Source: an uncultured Eubacterium sp.
Lineage (GTDB): Bacteria > Bacillota > Clostridia > Lachnospirales > Lachnospiraceae
Direction: 5' to 3'
DNA length: 64,000 nucleotides
Assembly: GCA_900552795.1 (NCBI GenBank)
Contig: USBB01000001.1
Span: 124,001-188,000 of the forward strand
The position numbers and the translations under genes were made by a program. This document shows, one piece after another, positions 8,930 to 17,067 of the stretch (position 1 is the stretch's first letter; every line of letters begins with the position of its first letter). The notes beneath the pieces were generated by a model. It did no database searches, had not been told where the DNA came from, and worked only from the letters and a program-made list of their open reading frames with translations.

Positions 8930-10579
8930 ATGAGGCAATTTATTCCAAAACTGTTTGATTGTATGAAGGGGTATACAAAAGAGCAGTTTGTAAAAGATAT
9001 AGTAGCGGGAGTGATAGTTGCAATTATTGCACTTCCTCTTTCTATTGCCCTTGCTCTGGCTTCAGGAGTAGGACCGGAGCAGGGCATTTATACTGCAATA
9101 TTTGCAGGATTTGTAATTTCATTATTAGGAGGAAGCGGCGTTCAGATAGCCGGACCTACAGCAGCATTTGCAACGATAGTTGCAGGAATTGTGGCAAAAA
9201 ACGGTATGGAAGGGCTTGTTATTGCGACAATAATGGCAGGTATTCTTCTTATAATAATGGGATTGCTTAAGTTTGGTAATTTGATAAGATTTATCCCGTA
9301 TACGATTACCGCAGGCTTTACTATAGGTATTGCGGTAACAATAGTAATAGGACAGATTAAGGATTTTTTAGGACTTACGTTTACATCTGCGCCGGTTGAG
9401 ACCATGGACAAGCTTAAGGCGTGCGCAGAGAGTATAGGAACTTTTAACTGGCAGGCACTTTTAGTAGGAATGGTGTCTTTGGCAATACTTATTTTATGGC
9501 CTAAAGTTACAGAAAAGATACCTCCGTCACTTATTGCTGTAATTGCTGCAATAATTATGGTTAAGCTTATAGGTATGGATGTAAAGACTATCGGAGATTT
9601 GTACACAATTTCAAGTGAGCTTCCGAAAGTGAATATTCCTGCGGCAGATTTCAATATGGTGCGTTCACTTTTTCCCGATGCACTTACAATAGCAGTTCTT
9701 GCGGGAATAGAGTCGCTGTTATCTTGTGTTGTTGCTGACGGTATGGTTGGAAGCAGACATAAACCAAATGCTGAGCTTGTTGCTCAGGGTGCCGGAAATA
9801 TAGTTTCCGCACTTTTTGGAGGGATTCCTGCCACAGGTGCAATAGCAAGAACAGCAGCTAATATTAAAAACGGAGGACGTACACCGATAGCAGGTATGGT
9901 TCATTCGGTTACTCTTCTTTTGATTCTTCTGGTGCTTATGCCATATGCAGCATGGATTCCTATGCCTGCGATTGCAGCTATTCTTTTCATGGTTGCTTAT
10001 AACATGAGCGGCTGGAGGGAATTTTTACTGCTTGTTAAGACATCGCCAAAGAGTGATGTTATTGTGCTTGTGACAACATTTGTGCTTACCGTTGTGTTTG
10101 ACCTTGTTGTGGCGATTGAGGCAGGTCTTGTTATGGCAGCCATTCTTTTTCTTATAAGAATGTCAGCGGTTACAGAAGTAAAAAGCTGGAAATATATTGG
10201 CGAGAATATTAGTGAAAATGATGATCCTGAAAGTATACGATTTAAGGCTGTGCCAAAGAAAACACTGGTTTATGAGATAATAGGACCGATGTTTTTTGCA
10301 GCAGCAGATAAATTTATGGATATATCGCTTGAACAGGATATAAAAGTGATAATAATAAGAATGCGAGGAGTTCCTGCGATGGATGTGACTGCGTTAAGAT
10401 CCCTGAAAATGATTAGCGCAACGTGCAAAAAGCGTGGTATTACACTTTTGCTGTCACATGTACAGGAACAGCCTAAGGCAATGATGAAAAAAGCAGGTTT
10501 TGTTTCGGAGGTAGGAGAAGAAAACTTCTGTTCCAATATAGATGAAGCACTTAGCAGAGCAGAATCATTGTTAAATTAA
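8930..10579 (+). CDS. SulP-family inorganic anion transporter with STAS domain
   Basis: A 549-residue transporter. The first about 400 residues contain roughly a dozen hydrophobic helices with the SulP signature region (ASGVGPEQGIYTAIFAGF and GPTAAFATIVAGIV). The C-terminal part from about residue 440 is a cytoplasmic STAS domain (VIIIRMRGVPAMDVTALRSL). The substrate is probably sulfate, bicarbonate or another anion, and cannot be assigned from sequence. It is a monocistronic unit with an intrinsic terminator directly after it. Confidence 0.93.
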   Translation: MRQFIPKLFDCMKGYTKEQFVKDIVAGVIVAIIALPLSIALALASGVGPEQGIYTAIFAGFVISLLGGSGVQIAGPTAAFATIVAGIVAKNGMEGLVIATIMAGILLIIMGLLKFGNLIRFIPYTITAGFTIGIAVTIVIGQIKDFLGLTFTSAPVETMDKLKACAESIGTFNWQALLVGMVSLAILILWPKVTEKIPPSLIAVIAAIIMVKLIGMDVKTIGDLYTISSELPKVNIPAADFNMVRSLFPDALTIAVLAGIESLLSCVVADGMVGSRHKPNAELVAQGAGNIVSALFGGIPATGAIARTAANIKNGGRTPIAGMVHSVTLLLILLVLMPYAAWIPMPAIAAILFMVAYNMSGWREFLLLVKTSPKSDVIVLVTTFVLTVVFDLVVAIEAGLVMAAILFLIRMSAVTEVKSWKYIGENISENDDPESIRFKAVPKKTLVYEIIGPMFFAAADKFMDISLEQDIKVIIIRMRGVPAMDVTALRSLKMISATCKKRGITLLLSHVQEQPKAMMKKAGFVSEVGEENFCSNIDEALSRAESLLN

Positions 10580-10590
10580 ACAAAAATTAT

Positions 10591-10645
10591 AAAAGCGTCC
10601 GCAAGGGATACTTCCTAAAAGGAAGTGTTCATTTGGACGCTTTTT
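10591..10645 (+). terminator. Intrinsic terminator after the SulP gene
   Basis: Stem AAAAGCGTCC / GGACGCTTTTT closed over an inner hairpin CTTCC-TAAAA-GGAAG, followed by a T-run. Confidence 0.85.
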
Positions 10646-10652
10646 ACTTTAA

Positions 10653-10682
10653 CGATTAAGGTGTTAAAACACCCTAATTACG
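10653..10682. repeat. Palindromic intergenic element, GGGTGT family
   Basis: Near-perfect inverted repeat TTAAGGTGTT / AACACCCTAA with one mismatched position, flanked by ACGATTA on one side and TTACGATTA on the other. It resembles the perfect palindrome at 36874-36899. It lies just before the NhaC-type gene and after the SulP terminator. Confidence 0.6.
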
Positions 10683-10701
10683 ATTATACAGGTTGGTGAT
10701 T

Positions 10702-12021
10702 ATGATGAAAAAATCGAATTTTAAAGCATTGCTTCCCATAGGCGTATTTTTGGTGCTTTATCTTGGACTGGGGGTTTTGTTTGAATATATTTTGAAGATT
10801 CCGATGGGATTTTATAATATTCCTATCGTAGTTATATTTTTAGCTGCTTTGTTTGTAGCATGTGTGCAGAATCCTAAGCTTAGTTTCGATGATAAACTTG
10901 AAATAATGGCTAAGGGAGTCGGAAATAAAAATATTATAACTATGATTCTGATTTTCATGATGGCAGGGGTATTCGTGGGGGTAGTCGGAAGAAGCAGTGC
11001 CCAGAGTGTGGCATATTTTGTACTATCCTTTATTCCTGCGAGATTTTCGGTGCTTGTGCTTTTTATTGTGAGTGCATTTGTATCACTTGCCATGGGAACT
11101 TCAGTAGGAACAATCACGCTTATAGCACCGATAGGAATAGCAGTAGCGCAAAGTGCAGGCTTTGGACTTCCGATGTGTCTTGGGGCGGTTGTAGGCGGTG
11201 CAATGTTTGGCGATAATTTGTCATTTATATCAGATACAACTATTGCGGCTTGTAATGGTCAGGGCTGTGCAATGAAGGATAAGTTTAAGGCAAATTTATG
11301 GATTGCACTTCCGGCAGCAGTTGTGACAGCAGTATTTATAGTAATACGTTCAATGGAAACGGATGTTGGAAATGTTGTTTTGGGTGAGTACAATTTGGTG
11401 CAGATTATTCCATATATTATTGTGCTTATAGGTGGTATAATAGGTATTAATGTGTTTGTTGTTCTGCTTATAGGAATCGTGAGCGGTGCAGCAATCATGC
11501 TTATTACAGGCGCTTCGTCCGCCACGGAAATGCTTGTCAGTATGGGTACAGGAGTGTCGGGAATGTTTGAGACTGCAATGGTTGCAATTTTAGTTTCTGC
11601 AATATGTGCATTGATTGAAGAGTATGGCGGATTCATGGCAGTGCTTGAATTGATTAAAAAGATATTTAAAGGAAGAAAGGGCGGTAAATTTGGTATGGGC
11701 CTGTTAGCAGGACTCATTGATATTGCTACTGCAAACAATACTGTTGCTATTGTTATGGCAAATCCGATTGCAAGGGAAATGGCAGATAACTATGACATTT
11801 CTCCTAAAAAGGCTGCGTCGCTGCTTGATACATTCTCCTGCATTTTTCAGGGGATAATACCATATGGAGCCCAGCTGTTAGTTGCTGTATCTGTGGCATC
11901 TGAGCTTGGTTTTGCGATTTCTTCAATTGATATAATACCGCATTTGATTTATCCGTTTATGCTGTTTATAAGTTCACTGATATTTATATTTATTTTGCCG
12001 GATAGAGATAATAAAAGTTAG
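10702..12021 (+). CDS. NhaC-family Na+/H+ antiporter-like transporter
   Basis: A polytopic membrane protein of about 439 residues with around 11 hydrophobic helices. Family features include MGTSVGTITLIAPIG and GGAMFGDNLSFISDTTIAA in the middle, and IPYGAQLL near the C-terminus. These fit the NhaC/ion-transporter superfamily antiporters that exchange Na+ or amines/organic acids for protons. The exact substrate is uncertain. ATG 10702 (or 10705) is chosen over an upstream TTG because AGGTTGG precedes it. It is followed after 11 bases by the MATE gene, which suggests co-transcription. Confidence 0.85.
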   Translation: MMKKSNFKALLPIGVFLVLYLGLGVLFEYILKIPMGFYNIPIVVIFLAALFVACVQNPKLSFDDKLEIMAKGVGNKNIITMILIFMMAGVFVGVVGRSSAQSVAYFVLSFIPARFSVLVLFIVSAFVSLAMGTSVGTITLIAPIGIAVAQSAGFGLPMCLGAVVGGAMFGDNLSFISDTTIAACNGQGCAMKDKFKANLWIALPAAVVTAVFIVIRSMETDVGNVVLGEYNLVQIIPYIIVLIGGIIGINVFVVLLIGIVSGAAIMLITGASSATEMLVSMGTGVSGMFETAMVAILVSAICALIEEYGGFMAVLELIKKIFKGRKGGKFGMGLLAGLIDIATANNTVAIVMANPIAREMADNYDISPKKAASLLDTFSCIFQGIIPYGAQLLVAVSVASELGFAISSIDIIPHLIYPFMLFISSLIFIFILPDRDNKS

Positions 12022-12032
12022 GAGGTTGAAAA

Positions 12033-13394
12033 ATGGATAACAAAGATTTTTTGGGTAAGGAACCCGTCGGAAAGCTTTTAATGCGTTTGGCACTGCCTAC
12101 TATAGCTGCGCAGATTATAAATGTGCTTTATAACATTGTTGACCGTATTTATATAGGTCATATACCGGAGGTAGGTGCGCTGGCTTTGACAGGAGTTGGA
12201 GTATGCCTTCCGTTGATTATGATTGTATCTGCGTTTGCGGCGCTTGTCGGAAGCGGAGGTTCACCAAGAGCCTCTATATTTATGGGGCGCGGAGATAATG
12301 ACATGGCTGAGAAGATTCTTGGCAACTGTTTTGCTTTGCAGGTTATTATTTCAGTTGTTCTTACATTTGTTTTGTTTACTTCTAACAGAGGTATGCTTCT
12401 TTCCTTTGGAGCAAGTGAAAAGACTATTGAATATGCAGTTGATTACATGAATATCTATGCTGCAGGTACTATATTTGTCCAGCTTACTCTCGGAATGAAT
12501 ACTTTTATTACTACACAGGGGTTTGCAAAGACCGGTATGCTTTCAGTTCTTATCGGTGCTGTAACCAATATTATACTTGATCCTATTTTTATTTTTGGTT
12601 TTAATATGGGCGTTCGCGGTGCTGCGCTTGCAACAGTTTTATCTCAGGCTGCATCGTGTATATGGGTTTTATCGTTCCTTTTTGGAAAAAAGACAATATT
12701 AAAAATCAAGAAATGTAATATAAGATTGCAGAAAAATATTATTATTCCTTGTGTAGGACTCGGATTATCTGTATTTATAATGCAGGCAAGTGAAAGTGTT
12801 ATTTCTGTATGTTTTAATTCGTCATTATTAAAATATGGTGGAGATATAGCGGTAGGAGCAATGACTATTCTTACAAGTGTTATGCAGTTTGCAATGCTGC
12901 CTCTTCAGGGACTTGGACAGGGGGCCCAGCCGATTATAAGTTACAATTACGGTGCAAAAAATGCTGACAGAGTTAAGGCGACATACTGGCTGCTTTTAAA
13001 ACTCAGTGTGGCTTATGCGATGCTTCTTTGGGCCTCTGTAATGCTTTTCCCAAAGATATTTGCAGGAATGTTTACATCGGACGCAGCTCTGATTGATTTC
13101 ACAGGAAATGCACTTAGAATTTATATGGCATGTCTTGGTATTTTCGGAATTCAGATGGCGTGTCAGCTGACATTTACGTCGCTTGGCAAGGCAAAGGCTT
13201 CAATAGCAGTAGCTGTTATGAGAAAATTCATTCTTCTCATCCCTCTTATTTATATTATGCCTAATATATTTACTACGGATAAGACGACAGCGGTGTATAT
13301 GGCAGAGCCTATCGCAGACTTTTTCGCAGTTGTGTTTACGATATTTTTGTTTAGACACCAGTATAAGAAGATAATGAATGAACTTAGAAGTTAG
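12033..13394 (+). CDS. MATE family multidrug/metabolite exporter
   Basis: A 453-residue protein with about 12 membrane helices in two repeated halves. It carries the typical MATE N-terminus (GKLLMRLALPTIAAQIINVLYNIVD is split here by the first helix) and the PLQGLGQGAQPIISYNYGA segment that starts the second half. It should export cationic compounds or metabolites using an ion gradient. AGGAGG lies 8 bases before the ATG. The substrate cannot be assigned. Confidence 0.92.
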   Translation: MDNKDFLGKEPVGKLLMRLALPTIAAQIINVLYNIVDRIYIGHIPEVGALALTGVGVCLPLIMIVSAFAALVGSGGSPRASIFMGRGDNDMAEKILGNCFALQVIISVVLTFVLFTSNRGMLLSFGASEKTIEYAVDYMNIYAAGTIFVQLTLGMNTFITTQGFAKTGMLSVLIGAVTNIILDPIFIFGFNMGVRGAALATVLSQAASCIWVLSFLFGKKTILKIKKCNIRLQKNIIIPCVGLGLSVFIMQASESVISVCFNSSLLKYGGDIAVGAMTILTSVMQFAMLPLQGLGQGAQPIISYNYGAKNADRVKATYWLLLKLSVAYAMLLWASVMLFPKIFAGMFTSDAALIDFTGNALRIYMACLGIFGIQMACQLTFTSLGKAKASIAVAVMRKFILLIPLIYIMPNIFTTDKTTAVYMAEPIADFFAVVFTIFLFRHQYKKIMNELRS

Positions 13395-13493
13395 TAAAAA
13401 GGTAATATTAAAAAATTTAGAATTCTTATGTATATAATTGTAAAAGTCAACCTAAAATAAAGTTATGAGTGTGCATTTTGCATTGAATAGCGT

Positions 13494-13514
13494 TTTCTGC
13501 ATTTATCGCAGAAA
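13494..13514 (+). promoter_or_regulatory. Short hairpin upstream of repeat copy B
   Basis: Inverted repeat TTTCTGC / GCAGAAA with a 7-base loop, in the otherwise featureless AT-rich spacer between the MATE gene and repeat copy B. It may terminate the MATE transcript weakly, since only a short T-containing run follows. Confidence 0.35.
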
Positions 13515-13525
13515 TTTAATATACG

Positions 13526-13687
13526 AGGGAGGTTAATGTGAAAAATCATATTGATACGATGATTTTTCACACAGCTATTTGTGCCGCAGGCGTCACAAAG
13601 TAGCTTTTATCGCAGAGTCAAACGGGGATATTCAGATTTGCCTCGCGATTCCTCCGACGCAAGTGCGTCTGCGGAATGGAGGTTGAT
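13526..13687 (+). repeat. Structured leader repeat, copy B (before FAD/Rieske gene)
   Basis: The element begins with GGGAGGTTAAT and a GTG. Hairpin 1 is GTGAAAAATCAT / ATGATTTTTCAC. Hairpin 2 is AGCTATTTGTG / CACAAAGTAGCT. Hairpin 3 has ATCGC / GCGAT outer pairs. Hairpin 4 is GACGCA / TGCGTC with TCC / GGA outer pairs. It ends GGAATGGAGGTTGAT directly before the gene's ATG. The left and right ends share GGAGGTTRATRTG, as if the insertion duplicated the ribosome-binding site. The GTG opens a 21-codon reading frame, MKNHIDTMIFHTAICAAGVT plus Lys. Confidence 0.88.
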
Positions 13688-14989
13688 ATGCATAAGTCAA
13701 TTTGGTCTGAAAGAGCAGACATGCCTGAGTTTCAAAAACTTGAAAATAATGCAAAAACAGATGTGTTAATTATAGGCGGAGGCTTGTGCGGTGTTTTGTG
13801 CGCATATTTTTTAAAAAATGCAGGAATAGATTATATGCTCGTTGAGGCAGACAAAGTTTGCAGCGGTATAACAAAAAATACTACGGCTAAAATAACTTTC
13901 CAACATGGTCTTATTTATGACAAAATGATAAAATCTAAAGGAAATGAAAAAGCTCTGCTTTATTTTAATGCAAATAGAAAAGCTCTTGAAAAGTATCGTG
14001 AGCTGGCTAAGAAGATTGAATGTGATTTTGAAGAAAAAGACGCCTATGTATATTCAAGGACTGACAGGAAAATCATAGAGGACGAGGTACATGCGGTAAA
14101 TTCATTAGGCTTTCCTGCTGAATTTGTGCAGAATATTCCTCTTCCATTCAATATAGCAGGCGCAGTAAAATTTCCTCATCAGGCACAGTTTAATCCGCTT
14201 AAGTTTGTAAGAGAGCTTTCATGCGATTTAAATATTTATGAAAATACGTTTGTTGATGATATAAAAGGCCATACTGCTTTTTGCGGAGAATTTGAAATTA
14301 ATGCAGGAAAGATTATAGTTGCAACACATTTTCCTTTTATAAACAGGCACGGAAGTTATTTTTTAAAGCTTTATCAACATCGCTCATATGTGATTGCACT
14401 TGAAAATGCAGCCGATGTAAACGGAATGTATATAGATGAGGTTTCGGACGGTTTATCATTTCGTAATTATAAAAATATGCTCCTGCTTGGAGGCGGGAGT
14501 CACCGTACCGGAAAAAGCGGCGGAAATTGGGAGGTTCTTAGGAATTTTGCAAAAACTTATTATCCCGATTCTGTTGAAAAGTATTATTGGGCTACGCAGG
14601 ACTGCATGAGCCTTGACGGTATACCTTATATAGGAAATTATTCTGATAACACGCCTGATTTGTATGTGGCTTCAGGTTTTAATAAATGGGGTATGACATC
14701 GTCGATGGCAGCAGCTTCACTTTTGTGTGACATGGTGCTCGATAAAGATAATCCGTGGCAGGAGGTATTTAAACCGTCAAGAAATATGTTGACACCGCAG
14801 CTTTTTGTAAATGGTGTGACAGCTGTTGGCAATCTGTTATTTCCTACGACTAAGCGTTGTCCTCATATGGGATGTGCTTTAAAATGGAATAGCCATGAGC
14901 ATACGTGGGATTGTGAGTGTCACGGTTCAAGATTTGAGGATAACGGTACGCTTATTGATAATCCTGCTAAGAAGGATGCCTTTGAGTGA
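13688..14989 (+). CDS. FAD-dependent oxidoreductase with C-terminal Rieske domain
   Basis: A 433-residue DAO-type flavoprotein. The N-terminal dinucleotide fold is LIIGGGLCGVLCAYFL, and conserved DAO segments include KNTTAKIT and LYVASGFNKWGMT. A compact C-terminal Rieske [2Fe-2S] domain is recognisable by CPHMGC and, about 15 residues later, CECHG, supplying the Cys-His/Cys-His ligands. It probably oxidises an amine or thiol substrate and passes electrons to the iron-sulfur centre. The substrate is unknown. ATG 13688 has GGAGG 6 bases upstream, supplied by repeat copy B. The frame also opens at 13676, but that ATG overlaps the ribosome-binding site. Confidence 0.9.
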   Translation: MHKSIWSERADMPEFQKLENNAKTDVLIIGGGLCGVLCAYFLKNAGIDYMLVEADKVCSGITKNTTAKITFQHGLIYDKMIKSKGNEKALLYFNANRKALEKYRELAKKIECDFEEKDAYVYSRTDRKIIEDEVHAVNSLGFPAEFVQNIPLPFNIAGAVKFPHQAQFNPLKFVRELSCDLNIYENTFVDDIKGHTAFCGEFEINAGKIIVATHFPFINRHGSYFLKLYQHRSYVIALENAADVNGMYIDEVSDGLSFRNYKNMLLLGGGSHRTGKSGGNWEVLRNFAKTYYPDSVEKYYWATQDCMSLDGIPYIGNYSDNTPDLYVASGFNKWGMTSSMAAASLLCDMVLDKDNPWQEVFKPSRNMLTPQLFVNGVTAVGNLLFPTTKRCPHMGCALKWNSHEHTWDCECHGSRFEDNGTLIDNPAKKDAFE

Positions 14990-15056
14990 GTGTTGAGTTT
15001 TTATGTGTTCAAAATGATAAATGAAACATTTGCTGGCATATACATTCCCTAAATGA

Positions 15057-15062
15057 TATAAT
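15057..15062 (+). promoter_or_regulatory. Extended -10 promoter for the YitT gene
   Basis: TGATATAAT gives a TG-n-TATAAT extended -10 box about 35 bases before the AGGGGG ribosome-binding site at 15091-15096. No convincing -35 hexamer is seen, which is acceptable for extended -10 promoters. Confidence 0.5.
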
Positions 15063-15129
15063 CTAAACAATATATTAAAAATTAAAATTCAGGGGGTATA
15101 ATATTGAAAAAACTTTTCAATACATTAAA

Positions 15130-15975
15130 ATGGCGAATTTTATAATTTTATTTATTGCAGGTTGTATAAATGCTTTTGGTGTAACTGTTTTTTTAGCTCC
15201 GGTTAAGTTATATGACAGCGGAATATCAGGTACATCAATACTTCTTTCGCAAATTACTCCTGAGTATATGTCGTTATCATTATTTCTCCTTATTTTGAAT
15301 GTGCCTCTTTTTCTTTTTGGATTAAAGAAACAGGGCATTACATTTACAGTGTACTCAGTATTTACAGTTATTGTGTATTCGTGGGCATCATGGATGATAA
15401 CAGATATTTTGCCTATAGATGTAAGTATGGCTTCACCGCTTGCAGGTGAGGATTTGCTTTTGTGTGCATTGTTTGGAGGCGTAATATCAGGTATCGGAAG
15501 CGGACTTACCATACGTAATGGCGGAGCCATAGATGGAATAGAGGTCATGGCTGTAATTTTTGCAAAGAGGTTAAATATAACTGTGGGAACCTTTGTAATG
15601 ATTTACAACGTGTTTTTATATATTATTTGCGGAATTATTATCAACAGCTGGATTTTGCCGCTTTACTCTATTGTGACTTACGCCGCGGGATTAAAGACTG
15701 TCGATTTTATTGTTGAAGGTCTTGACCGTTCAAAATCGGTTATGATAGTTACTGACAAGCCGCAGGAAATAAATGACGCTCTTATACATGCCTTTGAGTG
15801 CGGTACAACAAAGATAGCTGCAACAGGGGGATATTCCAATGCAGACAAGACAATAATTTATTTTGTTGTTAACCGATTTGAAATTTCAAGAATGAGAACT
15901 ATTATACATAACATAGATTCAAAGGCGTTTGTGACTATCAGTGAAGTTGCAGACGTGTTTAAAAGCAACGACTGA
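15130..15975 (+). CDS. YitT family membrane protein (DUF161/DUF2179)
   Basis: A 281-residue protein with 5-6 membrane helices in the first about 190 residues (FIAGCINAFGVTVFLAPVKLYDSGISG is the start of the YitT pattern). A cytoplasmic DUF2179 domain follows (SVMIVTDKPQEINDAL, TKIAATGGYSNADKTIIYFVVNR). The function of the family is not established; transport is likely. The first ATG, 15130, lacks a ribosome-binding site. AGGGGG at 15091-15096 is instead correctly spaced from a TTG at 15104, which is out of frame by one base. See findings for a possible frameshift. Confidence 0.85.
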   Translation: MANFIILFIAGCINAFGVTVFLAPVKLYDSGISGTSILLSQITPEYMSLSLFLLILNVPLFLFGLKKQGITFTVYSVFTVIVYSWASWMITDILPIDVSMASPLAGEDLLLCALFGGVISGIGSGLTIRNGGAIDGIEVMAVIFAKRLNITVGTFVMIYNVFLYIICGIIINSWILPLYSIVTYAAGLKTVDFIVEGLDRSKSVMIVTDKPQEINDALIHAFECGTTKIAATGGYSNADKTIIYFVVNRFEISRMRTIIHNIDSKAFVTISEVADVFKSND

Positions 15976-16006
15976 TATAAATATAATAAGCAATCACTGA
16001 TATTTT

Positions 16007-16810
16007 TTATTCAATTTTAATCATAATTTTCGTGACGTATTCTTCTGGGGCTGATATTACAAATTCATTCAGCCCCTGTTCATAGGCATATCCTGTCAGT
16101 TTTAAATTATTTGCTTTTGCAAAAGCGAGCATTTTTTTATACATATCAGGAAGTTTGTCCCATGTCCCCTTTTGATAACCGCATAGATATTTACCTTTGG
16201 TTATTGTTAAGCCATCTAATTCATCAGATTTTTCTAAAACGGGTGTAAACAGACCGTCATATTTTTCAAAATTGTTGTTTTTCACTTTATCCAGCGATAT
16301 GAAACCGCCGATTCCCATACGTATCTGTTCAATGCTCCATTTATCTTTTACATAGGAAAATGCTTTTGATATGTCGTTATCTGCAAAATCAAACGGCAGA
16401 ACATAAATTTTTTCTTCACTACATTCTTCAATTCTTATTTCATGTTCATTTAACGATTCACAAAATAGTAACTGCTCTTTTTTAGTCTGTAAAATTGTTT
16501 TTGTATGCTGTAGTCTTTTAATTTCATTGTCAATTTCTTTTTCTTTTGCATTTGCAATTTTTAAGAATTTATCCGGTGCAGGATTTTGAAAATATTCTTG
16601 AATTTCTTCAATAGTCATATTCAATTCTTTTAACATACGGATGTACTCAAAATCTATGCTTTGTGAGATATCGTAATATCTGTAACCGTTCTCTCCTTTA
16701 CTTTCAGGTGAAAAAAGGCCTATGCTGTCATAATAGTGCAATGTACGTTTATTTACTTCATGTATTTTGGCAAATTGAGCTGTTGTTAATTTCATAGAGT
16801 TTTGTTTCAT
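16007..16810 (-). CDS. MerR family regulator with GyrI-like effector domain
   Basis: A 267-residue regulator. The N-terminal MerR winged helix (TTAQFAKIHEVNKRTLHYYD, then GLFSPESKGENGYRYYD) is followed by the dimerisation coiled coil (residues about 75-120). A C-terminal GyrI/AraC-effector-like ligand domain holds the rest. ATG 16810 is chosen because GAGG stands 7 bases before it; the longer frame to 16912 is repeat copy C. It is transcribed away from a GNAT gene, and the shared intergenic region has a textbook MerR operator with a 19-bp spacer. Confidence 0.9.
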   Translation of the reverse strand: MKQNSMKLTTAQFAKIHEVNKRTLHYYDSIGLFSPESKGENGYRYYDISQSIDFEYIRMLKELNMTIEEIQEYFQNPAPDKFLKIANAKEKEIDNEIKRLQHTKTILQTKKEQLLFCESLNEHEIRIEECSEEKIYVLPFDFADNDISKAFSYVKDKWSIEQIRMGIGGFISLDKVKNNNFEKYDGLFTPVLEKSDELDGLTITKGKYLCGYQKGTWDKLPDMYKKMLAFAKANNLKLTGYAYEQGLNEFVISAPEEYVTKIMIKIE

Positions 16811-16967
16811 ATTAATCCTCATTCCGCAGACGCACTTACGTCGGAGGAATCGCGAGGCAAATTTCCAATTTGGCTCTGCGATAAAAGCTACTTTGTGGCG
16901 CCTGCGACACAAATAGCTGTGTAAAAAATCATCGTATCAACATGATTTTTTACACTAATCCTCATTC
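16811..16967 (-). repeat. Structured leader repeat, copy C (before merR-like gene)
   Basis: Read on the minus strand, GAATGAGGATTAGTG starts the element and GGAATGAGGATTAAT ends it right at the gene's ATG, so GAATGAGGATTA is repeated at both borders. Hairpin 1 is GTGTAAAAAATCAT / ATGATTTTTTACAC. Compared with the other copies, one G-C pair has become A-T on both sides of the stem, a compensatory change that also destroys the GTG start seen in copies A, B, D and E. Hairpins 2-4 match copy B closely. Confidence 0.88.
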
Positions 16968-16971
16968 ATAC

Positions 16972-17002
16972 TTGACATTACAGTTACTGTATACTTTATT
17001 GT
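16972..17002 (+). promoter_or_regulatory. MerR-type promoter and operator for the GNAT gene
   Basis: A -35 box TTGACA at 16972-16977 and TATTGT at 16997-17002 are separated by 19 bases, the overlong spacing typical of MerR-controlled promoters. The spacer holds the perfect palindrome TACAGTTACTGTA (16979-16991). The divergent MerR-family gene is the obvious regulator. Confidence 0.7.
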
Positions 17003-17067
17003 ACATAATATAGAAATTAAAAACAATAAAAGAGTAAAAAATAAGAAATAAAAAGGAGAAAAAAGCA

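Noticed and set aside
13581..13769. Open frame of 62 codons in front of the FAD/Rieske gene
   Set aside because: It is a reading through hairpins 2-4 of leader repeat B and part of the oxidoreductase in another frame.
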